This document shows positions 23,719-31,800 of a stretch of 33,768 nucleotides of DNA, one piece after another. Position numbers and translations under genes: made by a program. Below the pieces are notes generated by a model. It saw only the letters and a program-made list of their open reading frames with translations. It did not search any database and had not been told where the DNA came from. Within the stretch, counting starts at the first letter, position 1; every line of letters starts with the position of its first letter. This DNA is from Ruminococcaceae bacterium UBA6413. GTDB lineage: Bacteria > Bacillota > Clostridia > Oscillospirales > Ruminococcaceae. The stretch lies in the NCBI GenBank assembly GCA_002437415.1, contig DJPL01000023.1, positions 1-33,768 on the forward strand. The letters run 5' to 3'.

Positions 23719-25026
23719 TCAGTTACTGCTTGTGCTGTCCTCTGCCCTCTCGGATACCATAATAGATACCTTGTATTCACCTGTGACCCAGCTCTTCACC
23801 TTTGTGCCGCGCAGGGTAAATTCGGCATTGACATCTTTAAGGCCCTCGGTAAGCGTAGTTCCCATAAGGTCGATCGTAGCATATATATCCTTAGAGGCAA
23901 GTGCCGCTATTTCATCTGCCGGACCTGTTACATTCACGCTGAGCTCATTTGTGAGAACCTCAACATCAAAGTTATCGGGCGCGTTTATCACTCTTATATT
24001 ATCCTTTTGTACGGCGTAGCTTAAGAAGGTGTAATTCTCGGCGTCCTCAAACGAAACCATAGCGGAGGTATTGCCGCTTATGTTCTTGTAGCCCTCGGGT
24101 AAGGTTATCGGTAGCGTCAGCTTCTGAAGATACTTTGTTGTGAGCTGGCTCAAATCGATAGAACCTACCTCGAATTTCTCCTGCGAGTCAAGAGAATCAT
24201 CGGGTGACGAAACAGTCAGTGATTCGGGATAAATGCTGTATTTAAGACTGCTGAGATCAAAGTTTGACGGTACATTCGTAAATTGCAGTGTGAGCGGCAG
24301 GGTTTTCTGCTTATACAGTGTAACATTTACCGTGAAGCTCTCGTTATCATATTTGATATCGGGGTTTTCGATTACCTCGCCGTTAGCTCCGAGCAGTACT
24401 ATCTGACCCTTTGAATTAACGGATTCGGCGGTTTCACCCGCGAATACCGAGCGTATCTCAACCGTCTTTACGGCATCTACTGCGGCGCTGTCGCCTGTCA
24501 GCGTTATAGTCGAGGGTTCGGCTGTAATGCTGTCTATCTTCATACCTGAGATCGCGGTCACTCCGTCTGCTGTAGCCTTCATATTACCGCTTGAAATGCT
24601 GTAGGTCTTTGATACCGTCTTTTCGACCTTCAGCTTCAGAGTAATGTTTTCGTCATCGACTGTACAGCTGTTTTCCTTTACGGGGGCAACGTTTACTTTA
24701 ACCGTGTATTCTCCGTCGGAAGTGATCGCCGACAAATCGGCTTTTGCGGTGAAATCTTCGGCGGTCATATTGCCGACTTCATAGCGCTTTCCCGTTATCT
24801 GAACCGAAACCTTGTCAACATAACCGTCTGTCACCGACAGGTTGTTCTGCGTCATATAATCAGTCGCTTTCACCTCGACCGGTATATCGCTGATATGGGT
24901 TGTTACATCGGGGAATATCTGCATTGAAATAGCAAACCAAACGATTATCGCTATCACCAGTGCGAATATTATATTCTTCAGGTCTTTAACGAAGTTATGA
25001 AAAAAGCTCTTTATCCATTCTGTCAT
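23719..25026 (-). CDS. cdaR: YbbR-domain regulator of diadenylate cyclase
   Basis: A 435-aa protein with one N-terminal membrane helix (about 16-36, IIFALVIAIIVWFAISMQIF) and a large extracytoplasmic part of several YbbR-like repeats, each of about 80 residues, recognisable by the recurring pattern VxVTGxxxxVxxL. In Firmicutes CdaR binds CdaA at the membrane and tunes c-di-AMP synthesis. Its ATG overlaps the cdaA stop by one base (TAATG), so the two are made together. The C-terminal charged Ser-rich end is short. Confidence 0.9.
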   Translation of the reverse strand: MTEWIKSFFHNFVKDLKNIIFALVIAIIVWFAISMQIFPDVTTHISDIPVEVKATDYMTQNNLSVTDGYVDKVSVQITGKRYEVGNMTAEDFTAKADLSAITSDGEYTVKVNVAPVKENSCTVDDENITLKLKVEKTVSKTYSISSGNMKATADGVTAISGMKIDSITAEPSTITLTGDSAAVDAVKTVEIRSVFAGETAESVNSKGQIVLLGANGEVIENPDIKYDNESFTVNVTLYKQKTLPLTLQFTNVPSNFDLSSLKYSIYPESLTVSSPDDSLDSQEKFEVGSIDLSQLTTKYLQKLTLPITLPEGYKNISGNTSAMVSFEDAENYTFLSYAVQKDNIRVINAPDNFDVEVLTNELSVNVTGPADEIAALASKDIYATIDLMGTTLTEGLKDVNAEFTLRGTKVKSWVTGEYKVSIMVSERAEDSTSSN

Positions 25027-25937
25027 TATTTATCCGCCCCCTTTTCTTTTTTATTGTCGGGTGCGTTTTTCTTTGACTTCTTTGCCGATCTCTCCTTGCT
25101 CTTCCTGTTCTCGGGCTTCTCGGGAATAAGCTTAGAAGTCAGCAGCTTGCGCAATGTATCCTTATTATAAAAACGTGTAAGGCTTCCGTTTTCGGCAACC
25201 GAAATAGTGCCTGTTTCTTCCGAAACAACAACGATAACGGCATCGGATACCTCGCTCATACCTATAGCCGCTCTGTGACGTGAGCCAAGTGCCTTGGAGA
25301 TGAGTTCTTCCTTCTGGGGCTTCGGCAAGAAACAGCCTGCGGCATATACCTTGCTGTCACGGATAATTACCGCGCCGTCATGGAGAGGTGTGTTCGGGAA
25401 AAATATATTGCCGAAAAGCTCGGGACTGGGGGTAGCATTAAGGATAGTACCTGTATCGACCTGCTCACCGAGCCTTGTTTCACGCTCGAATACGATAAGC
25501 GCGCCCGTTGCCGTCTGAGAAAGCTGTTCGCTCGCCGTACAGACAGCCTCGATGCAATTATGTATGTCGGCTGTTGCGGCATCGTTCTTTCCCTCAAAAT
25601 TAAGGGCAAGCTTCTTTACCTTTGTGGTACGTCCCATCTTTTCAAGGACACGGCGGAGCTCAGGCTGGAACACGATGAGTATCGCTATAATTCCGACATT
25701 GAGGAAGGTTTCGATAATTACCTTCATCGCCTTGAACTCAAACTGATTTACCACAAAGAAAAGTATGGCAAGCAGTATGATACCCTTGATAAGCTGCTCG
25801 GCACGCGTTTCTTTTATGATTTTTATGCCTTTATATATCAGATAGGCAAGCAGGAGAATGTCGAGATAATCTACCAGTCCCATCGTTGCAAAAACGCTGA
25901 GAATATTCTCCCATATATCCGCTAAATACTGAATCAA
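25026..25937 (-). CDS. cdaA: Diadenylate cyclase CdaA
   Basis: A 303-aa membrane-bound enzyme joining two ATP into cyclic di-AMP, the signal controlling K+ and osmolyte transport and wall balance. Three N-terminal helices are followed by the DAC domain, with DGA in PLHDGAVII (about 187-189) and RHR in LGSRHRAAIG (about 220-222). The C-terminus is a Lys-rich tail of about 30 residues, possibly a nucleic-acid or membrane contact. I place the start at TTG 25937, since GGAG lies seven bases before it and the product then matches the usual N-terminus. A GTG nine codons upstream is open but has no binding site. The promoter is at 26000-26028. Confidence 0.94.
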   Translation of the reverse strand: MIQYLADIWENILSVFATMGLVDYLDILLLAYLIYKGIKIIKETRAEQLIKGIILLAILFFVVNQFEFKAMKVIIETFLNVGIIAILIVFQPELRRVLEKMGRTTKVKKLALNFEGKNDAATADIHNCIEAVCTASEQLSQTATGALIVFERETRLGEQVDTGTILNATPSPELFGNIFFPNTPLHDGAVIIRDSKVYAAGCFLPKPQKEELISKALGSRHRAAIGMSEVSDAVIVVVSEETGTISVAENGSLTRFYNKDTLRKLLTSKLIPEKPENRKSKERSAKKSKKNAPDNKKEKGADK

Positions 25938-25999
25938 AGTGTTGCTCCATTTCCTAAACCGCACACTGCGGTGAATTTCATCGTAAGTTTATATATAAT

Positions 26000-26028
26000 A
26001 TTGTACCATTAAACAGCACCGATTTCAA
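26000..26028 (-). promoter_or_regulatory. Promoter of the cdaA - cdaR - mscS operon
   Basis: On the minus strand -35 TTGAAA (26023-26028), a 17-bp spacer and -10 TACAAT (26000-26005), with TGG before the -10. Confidence 0.75.
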
Positions 26029-26035
26029 TAAGTGA

Positions 26036-26061
26036 TGTGAAATTTTTTAATAATTTTCACA
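26036..26061. promoter_or_regulatory. Inverted repeat upstream of the cdaA promoter
   Basis: TGTGAAA (26036-26042) and TTTCACA (26055-26061) form perfect 7-bp half-sites 12 bp apart in AT-rich DNA, just upstream of the cdaA -35. The spacing does not fit Rex or Crp/Fnr sites. It could bind another dimeric regulator or act as an AT-rich upstream element. The rest of 26062-26184 shows no gene. Confidence 0.35.
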
Positions 26062-26184
26062 AACAAAATAAACTCTTATATCAATGCCGTCCGACATTGC
26101 CGAAACGGCACAACGGTTAGCTTAGGCATACCGAAAATTTATGAAAATTACTAAAAAAATTCTTATTTTTTTCACTTTTAGAGG

Positions 26185-26213
26185 TTTACATTCAGGGACG
26201 ATTATGATATAAT
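26185..26213 (+). promoter_or_regulatory. Promoter of nifJ
   Basis: -35 TTTACA (26185-26190), a 17-bp spacer and a perfect -10 TATAAT (26208-26213), with TGA before it. The leader contains a hairpin GCATAC (26226-26231) with GTATGC (26246-26251), ending 7 bp before the ribosome binding site AAAGGAGG. This is likely to influence message stability or translation start. Confidence 0.8.
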
Positions 26214-26274
26214 ACTAAGTTGAAAGCATACGTCTTGATATGGCGGTATGCAAAAACAAAGGAGGACGATTCCC

Positions 26275-29200
26275 ATGGGAAGACAAAAACTTACTATGGA
26301 CGGTAACAACGCCGCAGGTCACGTGTCCTATGCGTTTACTGACGTTGCAGCGATTTACCCCATTACACCATCTTCAGTAATGGCTGAAGTAACAGATTCC
26401 TGGTCAACAGCCGGAAGAAAAAATATTTTCGGACAGGAAGTAAAGGTAGTAGAGATGCAGTCAGAAGCCGGCGCAGCAGGCGCAGTTCACGGCTCTCTTG
26501 CAGCAGGTGCATGTACTACAACTTACACAGCATCACAGGGCTTACTGCTCATGATCCCCAACATGTACAAGATCGCAGGTGAATTACTCCCCAGCGTTAT
26601 CCATGTTTCCGCTCGTGCTCTTGCAACACACGCACTTTCAATCTTCGGTGACCACAGCGATATCTACGCTTGCCGTCAGACAGGCTACGCTATGCTCTGT
26701 TCCACTAACCCTCAGGAGGTTATGGATCTCGGTGCAGTTGCTCACCTTTCTACATATGAAGCAAGAGTTCCTTTCCTGCACTTCTTCGACGGTTTCAGAA
26801 CATCACATGAGATCCAGAAGATTGAAGTTTGGGATTACGAAACACTTGACAAGATGCTCGACCACGATGCAGTTGACGCTTTCAGAAACAGAGCTCTCAA
26901 CCCCGAGAAGCCTGTTCTGCACGGCACAGCTCAGAACCCCGACATCTTCTTCCAGGCAAGAGAAGCAAGCAACAAGTACTATGAAGCTACACCCGCTATC
27001 GTACAGAAGTACATGGACAAGGTAAACGCTGAGATCGGTACTGATTACAAGCTGTTCAACTACTACGGTGCTCCCGACGCTGAGCAGGTAATCATCGCTA
27101 TGGGCTCTGTTTGCGATACAATCGAAGAAACGATCGATCATATGTTAGCTCAGGGCAAGAAGGTCGGTCTTGTTAAGGTAAGACTTTACAGACCCTTCAG
27201 TGTTGATGCTTTTGTATCGGCTATCCCCGAAACAGTTAAGAAGATCACAGTTCTTGACAGAACAAAGGAGCCCGGTGCACTCGGCGAGCCTTTATATCTC
27301 GACGTTGTTGCAGCTCTCAAGCAGGCTGACAAGTTCCAGAACGTACCCGTATTCACAGGTCGTTACGGTCTTGGTTCTAAGGATACTAACCCCGCTCAGA
27401 TCATTGCAGTTTATAACAACACAGAAAAGCCTAAGTTCACGATCGGTATCGAGGATGATGTTACAGGTCTTTCACTGCCTATCGGCGAGAACCCCAACAC
27501 AACACCCGAGGGTACGACCTGCTGTAAGTTCTGGGGTCTTGGTTCAGACGGTACAGTCGGTGCTAACAAGAACTCTATCAAGATCATCGGTGACCACACA
27601 GATATGTATGCTCAGGCATACTTCGCATATGACTCAAAGAAGTCAGGCGGTGTTACAATTTCTCACCTTCGTTTCGGTAAGTCACCCATTAAGTCAAGCT
27701 ACTTCGTAAACAAGGCTAACTTTGTAGCTTGCCACAACCCCTCATACATCGACAAGTACGATATGGTTGAGGACGTTGTACCCGGCGGTTCATTCCTGCT
27801 CAACTGTCAGTGGACAGTTGACGAGCTTGACGAGAAGCTCCCCGCTCCCGTTAAGGCTTACATTGCAAAGAACAACATAAACTTCTATATCATCAACGCT
27901 ATCAAGGTAGCTAAGGAGATCGGTCTTGGCAACAAGACAAACACTGTATTACAGTCTGCATTCTTCTCAATCGCTAACATCATCCCCGCTGAGGATGCTA
28001 TCGAATACATGAAAAAGGCTGCTTACAAGTCATTCGCTAAGAAGGGCGAAGACATCGTTAACATGAACTACGCTGCTATCGAAAGAGGTGCAGGCGAGGT
28101 TATCAAGGTTGACGTTCCCGCATCATGGGCTGACGCTGAGGGTACACTTCCCGTACACACAGCAACAGGCGACAGAAAGGATCTCGTTGATTTCGTTAAC
28201 AACATCCTTATCCCCGTAAACGCACAGAGAGGCGACAAGCTCCCTGTATCTACATTCGTTGGTATGGCTGATGGTACATTCCCTCAGGGCTCAGCAGCTT
28301 ATGAGAAGCGTGGTATCGCAGTAGACGTTCCCGAGTGGATCCCCGAGAACTGTATTGAGTGTAACCAGTGTTCATTCGTTTGTCCTCACGCTGTAATCCG
28401 TCCTGTTATTCTCTCAGAGGAAGAAGCTGCTAAGGCTCCCGCAGGCGCAAAGATGAAGGATGCTATGGGTCTTCCGGGTAAGAAGTTTGCAATGGTAACT
28501 TCTGTTCTCGACTGCACAGGCTGTGGCGTTTGTGCTCAGGTTTGCCCCTCTAAGAACAAGGCACTCGTTATGAAGTCACTTGATTCTCAGATGAACGAGC
28601 AGCCCATGTTCGACTACGCTGTTAAGGAAGTAGCCGACAAGCCCGAGGTTCACGAGAAGTTCAAGGAAACTACAGTTAAGGGTTCACAGTTCAAGCAGCC
28701 CCTGCTCGAATTCTCAGGCGCTTGCGCAGGCTGTGGTGAAACTCCTTATGCAAAGCTCATCACACAGCTCTTCGGCGATAGAATGTACATTGCAAATGCT
28801 ACAGGCTGTTCATCGATCTGGGGCGGCTCTGCTCCCTCAACTCCTTATACAGTAAATAAGGAAGGCAAGGGTCCCGCTTGGGGCAACTCGCTGTTCGAGG
28901 ATAATGCTGAGTACGGTCTCGGTATGTTCATCGCTCAGGATACATTAAGACACAGAGCACAGGGTCAGTTAAAGGCTATAGCTGAAAAGACTGACAACGC
29001 TGACGTTAAGGCTAAGATCGATACATACTTTGAAACTGCTAACGACGGTAAGGCAAACGCTGCCGCTACAAAGGAACTCGTTGCGGCTCTCGAAGCTCTT
29101 GACTGCGACTGCGCCGAAAAGAAGGCAGTTCTCAAGGCTAAGAACTACCTCGCTAAGAAGTCCAACTGGATATTCGGCGGCGACGGCTGGGCATACGATA

Positions 29201-29826
29201 TCGGTTACGGCGGTGTTGACCACGTTCTCGCATCAGGCAAGAATGTAAATGTATTTGTATTCGATACAGAGGTTTACTCAAATACAGGCGGACAGGCTTC
29301 TAAGGCTACAAACATCGGTGCTGTTGCGCAGTTCGCAGCGGGCGGTAAGGATACAAAGAAGAAGGATCTCTCCGGTATTGCTATGAAGTACGGTTATGTA
29401 TATGTTGCTCAGATCTCAATGGGCGCTGATATGAACCAGTGCTTAAAGGCAATCTCTGAGGCTGAAGCTTATGACGGTCCTTCACTGATCATTGCTTACG
29501 CTCCTTGTATAAACCACGGTATAAAGGGTGGTCTTACAATCGCTCAGAAGGTAGAAAAGGAAGCTGTACAGGCAGGTTACTGGCATCTGTTCAGATTCAA
29601 CCCCGCTGTTCCTGCCGGTACAAATCCGTTCTCACTCGACAGCAAGGCTCCTACAGGCGATTACAAAGAATTCATGATGAGAGAAGTTCGTTACAACTCT
29701 CTTATGCGTGCTAACCCCGAAAGAGCTAACGTACTGTTTGATAAGGCAGTTGCTAACTCTAAGAAGCGCTACAAAGACCTTGTAGAGCTTGTTGAATACT
29801 ACAAGAAGGAATACTGCGAAGAATAA
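26275..29826 (+). CDS. nifJ: Pyruvate:ferredoxin (flavodoxin) oxidoreductase
   Basis: An 1183-aa single-chain PFOR that splits pyruvate with CoA into acetyl-CoA and CO2 and reduces ferredoxin, a central step of anaerobic fermentation. In order: the pyruvate-binding domain (YAFTDVAAIYPITPSS near the N-terminus), and the middle domains. Next come two 4Fe-4S ferredoxin motifs (CIECNQCSFVCP and CTGCGVCAQVCP), and the proximal cluster region (CAGCGETPY with a later Cys). The thiamine-diphosphate site follows (GDGWAYDIGYGG and TEVYSNTGGQASKAT). The ATG at 26275 follows AAAGGAGG. The codon use is strongly biased compared with its neighbours, as expected for one of the most abundant proteins. It is transcribed alone. 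Confidence 0.97.
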   Translation: MGRQKLTMDGNNAAGHVSYAFTDVAAIYPITPSSVMAEVTDSWSTAGRKNIFGQEVKVVEMQSEAGAAGAVHGSLAAGACTTTYTASQGLLLMIPNMYKIAGELLPSVIHVSARALATHALSIFGDHSDIYACRQTGYAMLCSTNPQEVMDLGAVAHLSTYEARVPFLHFFDGFRTSHEIQKIEVWDYETLDKMLDHDAVDAFRNRALNPEKPVLHGTAQNPDIFFQAREASNKYYEATPAIVQKYMDKVNAEIGTDYKLFNYYGAPDAEQVIIAMGSVCDTIEETIDHMLAQGKKVGLVKVRLYRPFSVDAFVSAIPETVKKITVLDRTKEPGALGEPLYLDVVAALKQADKFQNVPVFTGRYGLGSKDTNPAQIIAVYNNTEKPKFTIGIEDDVTGLSLPIGENPNTTPEGTTCCKFWGLGSDGTVGANKNSIKIIGDHTDMYAQAYFAYDSKKSGGVTISHLRFGKSPIKSSYFVNKANFVACHNPSYIDKYDMVEDVVPGGSFLLNCQWTVDELDEKLPAPVKAYIAKNNINFYIINAIKVAKEIGLGNKTNTVLQSAFFSIANIIPAEDAIEYMKKAAYKSFAKKGEDIVNMNYAAIERGAGEVIKVDVPASWADAEGTLPVHTATGDRKDLVDFVNNILIPVNAQRGDKLPVSTFVGMADGTFPQGSAAYEKRGIAVDVPEWIPENCIECNQCSFVCPHAVIRPVILSEEEAAKAPAGAKMKDAMGLPGKKFAMVTSVLDCTGCGVCAQVCPSKNKALVMKSLDSQMNEQPMFDYAVKEVADKPEVHEKFKETTVKGSQFKQPLLEFSGACAGCGETPYAKLITQLFGDRMYIANATGCSSIWGGSAPSTPYTVNKEGKGPAWGNSLFEDNAEYGLGMFIAQDTLRHRAQGQLKAIAEKTDNADVKAKIDTYFETANDGKANAAATKELVAALEALDCDCAEKKAVLKAKNYLAKKSNWIFGGDGWAYDIGYGGVDHVLASGKNVNVFVFDTEVYSNTGGQASKATNIGAVAQFAAGGKDTKKKDLSGIAMKYGYVYVAQISMGADMNQCLKAISEAEAYDGPSLIIAYAPCINHGIKGGLTIAQKVEKEAVQAGYWHLFRFNPAVPAGTNPFSLDSKAPTGDYKEFMMREVRYNSLMRANPERANVLFDKAVANSKKRYKDLVELVEYYKKEYCEE

Positions 29827-29899
29827 TCAGCCGCATATTCATATGGATAATCCAAAAGCCCAAAAATTTTGAATAGTCGGAATAGAATAGGTTTTTACG

Positions 29900-29932
29900 C
29901 CCCTCCGGGAAAACCGGAGGGGTTATTTTTTT
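29900..29932 (+). terminator. Terminator of nifJ
   Basis: A perfect 9-bp stem CCCCTCCGG (29900-29908) with CCGGAGGGG (29914-29922) around GAAAA is followed by TTATTTTTTT. Confidence 0.95.
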
Positions 29933-29986
29933 CCGTTATTCATACTTTAGTTCGCTATTATTTACAATTATTAACCATTCAATTTT

Positions 29987-30112
29987 TTATCTGTTTTTAC
30001 TGTTTTTATAAATCATCTGTAATGCGAACATAAATCCCACCGCTCCGATGAAGTAAATGCATATCGGTGTATAGCTATATCCCGCGGCATAAAGATTAAA
30101 ATCACGGAATAC
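29987..30112 (-). pseudogene. Possible 3' remnant of a membrane-protein gene
   Basis: Between nifJ and the symporter gene a minus-strand frame of about 41 codons ends in TAA and has no start codon or binding site. It reads AAGYSYTPICIYFIGAVGF and then a basic tail (MIYKNSKNR), which looks like the last helix and cytosolic end of a membrane protein. A stop lies just before its first codon. It may be the leftover end of a lost gene or chance. The family cannot be named. Nothing else is seen in 29933-30178 except an inverted repeat CGTACA/TGTACG near 30131-30155. Confidence 0.3.
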
Positions 30113-30178
30113 AAATTACTAGAGATAATAACGTACAGGCACCCACACTTGTACGATAATGAAAAGGAACGAGTCAGT

Positions 30179-31495
30179 ATGGAAATATTAGAGTGGATAA
30201 ATGAAAACATAGTATGGGGCGTACCTGTGCTTATACTGTTTGCAGGCTCGGGAATTATCTTCACGATAAGAACCAGGGGTATGCAGATACTGCACTTCCC
30301 TACTATAATCAAGAACACACTGCTTACTAAGCAACCCGAAGCGGACGGAAAGAAGGTTTCACCATTCAAAACGCTTACGGCGGCACTCGGTGCGACGGTC
30401 GGTACAGGCAATATCATAGCTATCGGCAGTGCCATCGCATTCGGCGGTGCGGGAGCGATATTCTGGATGTGGATATCGGCACTTCTTGGTATGGCGACAA
30501 GCTTTGCGGAAAACTTCCTCGGTGCGAAATACCGCACAGTGCAGCCTGACGGTCTGACGGGCGGTGTACCTTTCGCTTACATAAAAAAGGCGTTCGGCAG
30601 CAAAAAGGTCGGAACGTTCTTTGCAGGAATGTTTGCGGTGTGCTGTATAGGCGCGAGCTTCGGTATCGGCAATATGGCGCAGGTGAACTCCGCATCTATG
30701 GCGCTTCAGAACTGCCTCGGCGTTCCGCTGTGGGTGTCGGGAATTCTCTGCGCGGGCGTAATCGCGATCATTGCTCCCGGAGGAATTCATCGTCTGAGCA
30801 AGGTGACATCATGGCTTATTCCGATAGCCGCGGGCGGTTATATCCTGGGCTGTCTTGCCGTCATCATAATCAACATTCAGAATGTTCCCTCGGTATTTGC
30901 GCGCATTTTCACAGAAGCATTTTCTTTCAAGGCTATGGGCGGCGGAACTGTCGGCATAGTGATGCTTGAGGCTATGAAATGGGGCGTTAAGAGAGGCGTA
31001 TTCTCAAACGAGGCAGGTCTTGGCTCTTCTGTTATGATCAACGCAAACTCCAGTGCCGACAAGCACCATACACAGGGTATGTGGGCTATGCTCTCGGTAT
31101 TTATCGATACTATCATTATCTGCACAATGACAGCGCTCTGCATCCTTTCAAGCGGCGCGGATCAAAAATCAAGCGTAGGCTTTGATATGGCACTGATAGC
31201 TTTCCAGGACGGACTTGGTGACTTTGCAGGCGCGTTCCTCAGTATTGCGACATTCATATTTGCCATAACTACTGTTTCCGGCTGGTGGATATATGGCAGA
31301 AGCTGCTTTGTTTACCTTTTCACAAAGAAGTGGGTAGGCGTGTATCTTGCAATTTTTGTTGTGACCGCTTTCGTGGGCGCGGTAATTCAGGCAACAGTCG
31401 TATGGGACGTATCGGATCTGTTTAACGGACTTATGGCAATACCAAACCTGCTTGCAATAATTCTGCTCCGCAAGGAAGTTAAAGCTGACATTTAA
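30179..31495 (+). CDS. Alanine/glycine:cation symporter (AGCS family)
   Basis: A 438-aa inner-membrane symporter importing alanine or glycine with Na+ (or H+). About 10-11 helices are visible. The family blocks are ALGATVGTGNIIAIGSAIAFGGAGAIFWMW, here seen as two adjoining motifs (GATVGTGNI and GGAGAIFWMW), then FGIGNMAQVNS and the signature GVFSNEAGLGSS. The length agrees with AgcS/AlsT. The ATG at 30179 follows AAAAGGA. The longer open frame upstream lacks a site. The promoter is weak by eye (GATAAT at 30124-30129 with no good -35). A nested hairpin terminates it. Confidence 0.93.
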   Translation: MEILEWINENIVWGVPVLILFAGSGIIFTIRTRGMQILHFPTIIKNTLLTKQPEADGKKVSPFKTLTAALGATVGTGNIIAIGSAIAFGGAGAIFWMWISALLGMATSFAENFLGAKYRTVQPDGLTGGVPFAYIKKAFGSKKVGTFFAGMFAVCCIGASFGIGNMAQVNSASMALQNCLGVPLWVSGILCAGVIAIIAPGGIHRLSKVTSWLIPIAAGGYILGCLAVIIINIQNVPSVFARIFTEAFSFKAMGGGTVGIVMLEAMKWGVKRGVFSNEAGLGSSVMINANSSADKHHTQGMWAMLSVFIDTIIICTMTALCILSSGADQKSSVGFDMALIAFQDGLGDFAGAFLSIATFIFAITTVSGWWIYGRSCFVYLFTKKWVGVYLAIFVVTAFVGAVIQATVVWDVSDLFNGLMAIPNLLAIILLRKEVKADI

Positions 31496-31534
31496 TTCCT
31501 TAAAAATCAGTAGATATTCATAAAGTAAAATAAA

Positions 31535-31646
31535 GCACAAAGTAAACGCAGATTATACTTATTTTGTTTTATACAGCCAAATTCGGGAGTTTATCCGGCT
31601 GTAAAAGAAATACGGTTATCTAACGCTTACTTTGTGCAATTTTTTT
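31535..31646 (+). terminator. Long nested hairpin terminator of the symporter gene
   Basis: An outer arm GCACAAAGTAA (from 31535) pairs with TTACTTTGTGC (to 31637), and an inner arm TACAGCC (31572-31578) pairs with GGCTGTA (31597-31603). The outer arm is followed by seven T (31640-31646). The two-level structure, with about 80 bp enclosed by the outer stem, is longer than a simple terminator. Confidence 0.7.
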
Positions 31647-31650
31647 GCCG

Positions 31651-31684
31651 TTTTTGCAATTTATCTCTTGACCTATTGCAAAAA
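31651..31684. promoter_or_regulatory. Perfect inverted repeat over the pckG -35 region
   Basis: TTTTTGCAAT (31651-31660) and ATTGCAAAAA (31675-31684) are perfect 10-bp arms 14 bp apart. The -35 of pckG lies between them and the right arm falls in the promoter spacer. This is the geometry of an operator controlling gluconeogenic flux. The regulator is not identified. Confidence 0.5.
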
Positions 31685-31696
31685 ATAGTTTATAAT
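31668..31696 (+). promoter_or_regulatory. Promoter of pckG
   Basis: -35 TTGACC (31668-31673), a 17-bp spacer and a perfect -10 TATAAT (31691-31696). Confidence 0.85.
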
Positions 31697-31702
31697 AGTA
31701 AA

Positions 31703-31800
31703 TGGGGAACAAGGTACGAATGACAAGTATCGATAATTCCCTACCGAATGACTTTCATCAGCACGAGCTGATAAAATAAAGAAAAGGAGAACAATCGGTT
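31703..31800 (+). promoter_or_regulatory. Structured 5' leader of pckG
   Basis: The roughly 98-nt leader contains GGGAA (31705-31709) able to pair with TTCCC (31737-31741), two direct repeats CGAATGAC (31717-31724 and 31745-31752), and a hairpin ATCAGC-ACGA-GCTGAT (31757-31772). The ribosome binding site AAAGGAGA follows. It does not match a riboswitch I know. Confidence 0.45.

Noticed and set aside
26036..26061. Rex or Crp/Fnr operator
   Set aside because: The half-sites are too far apart (12 bp) for the known sites of these regulators.
30131..30155. Glycine riboswitch before the amino-acid symporter
   Set aside because: Only a short inverted repeat is visible; the conserved tandem glycine-aptamer elements are not seen.
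30013..30537. 174-aa minus-strand open frame
   Set aside because: It is mostly the reverse of the symporter gene, with no binding site and no recognisable domains.
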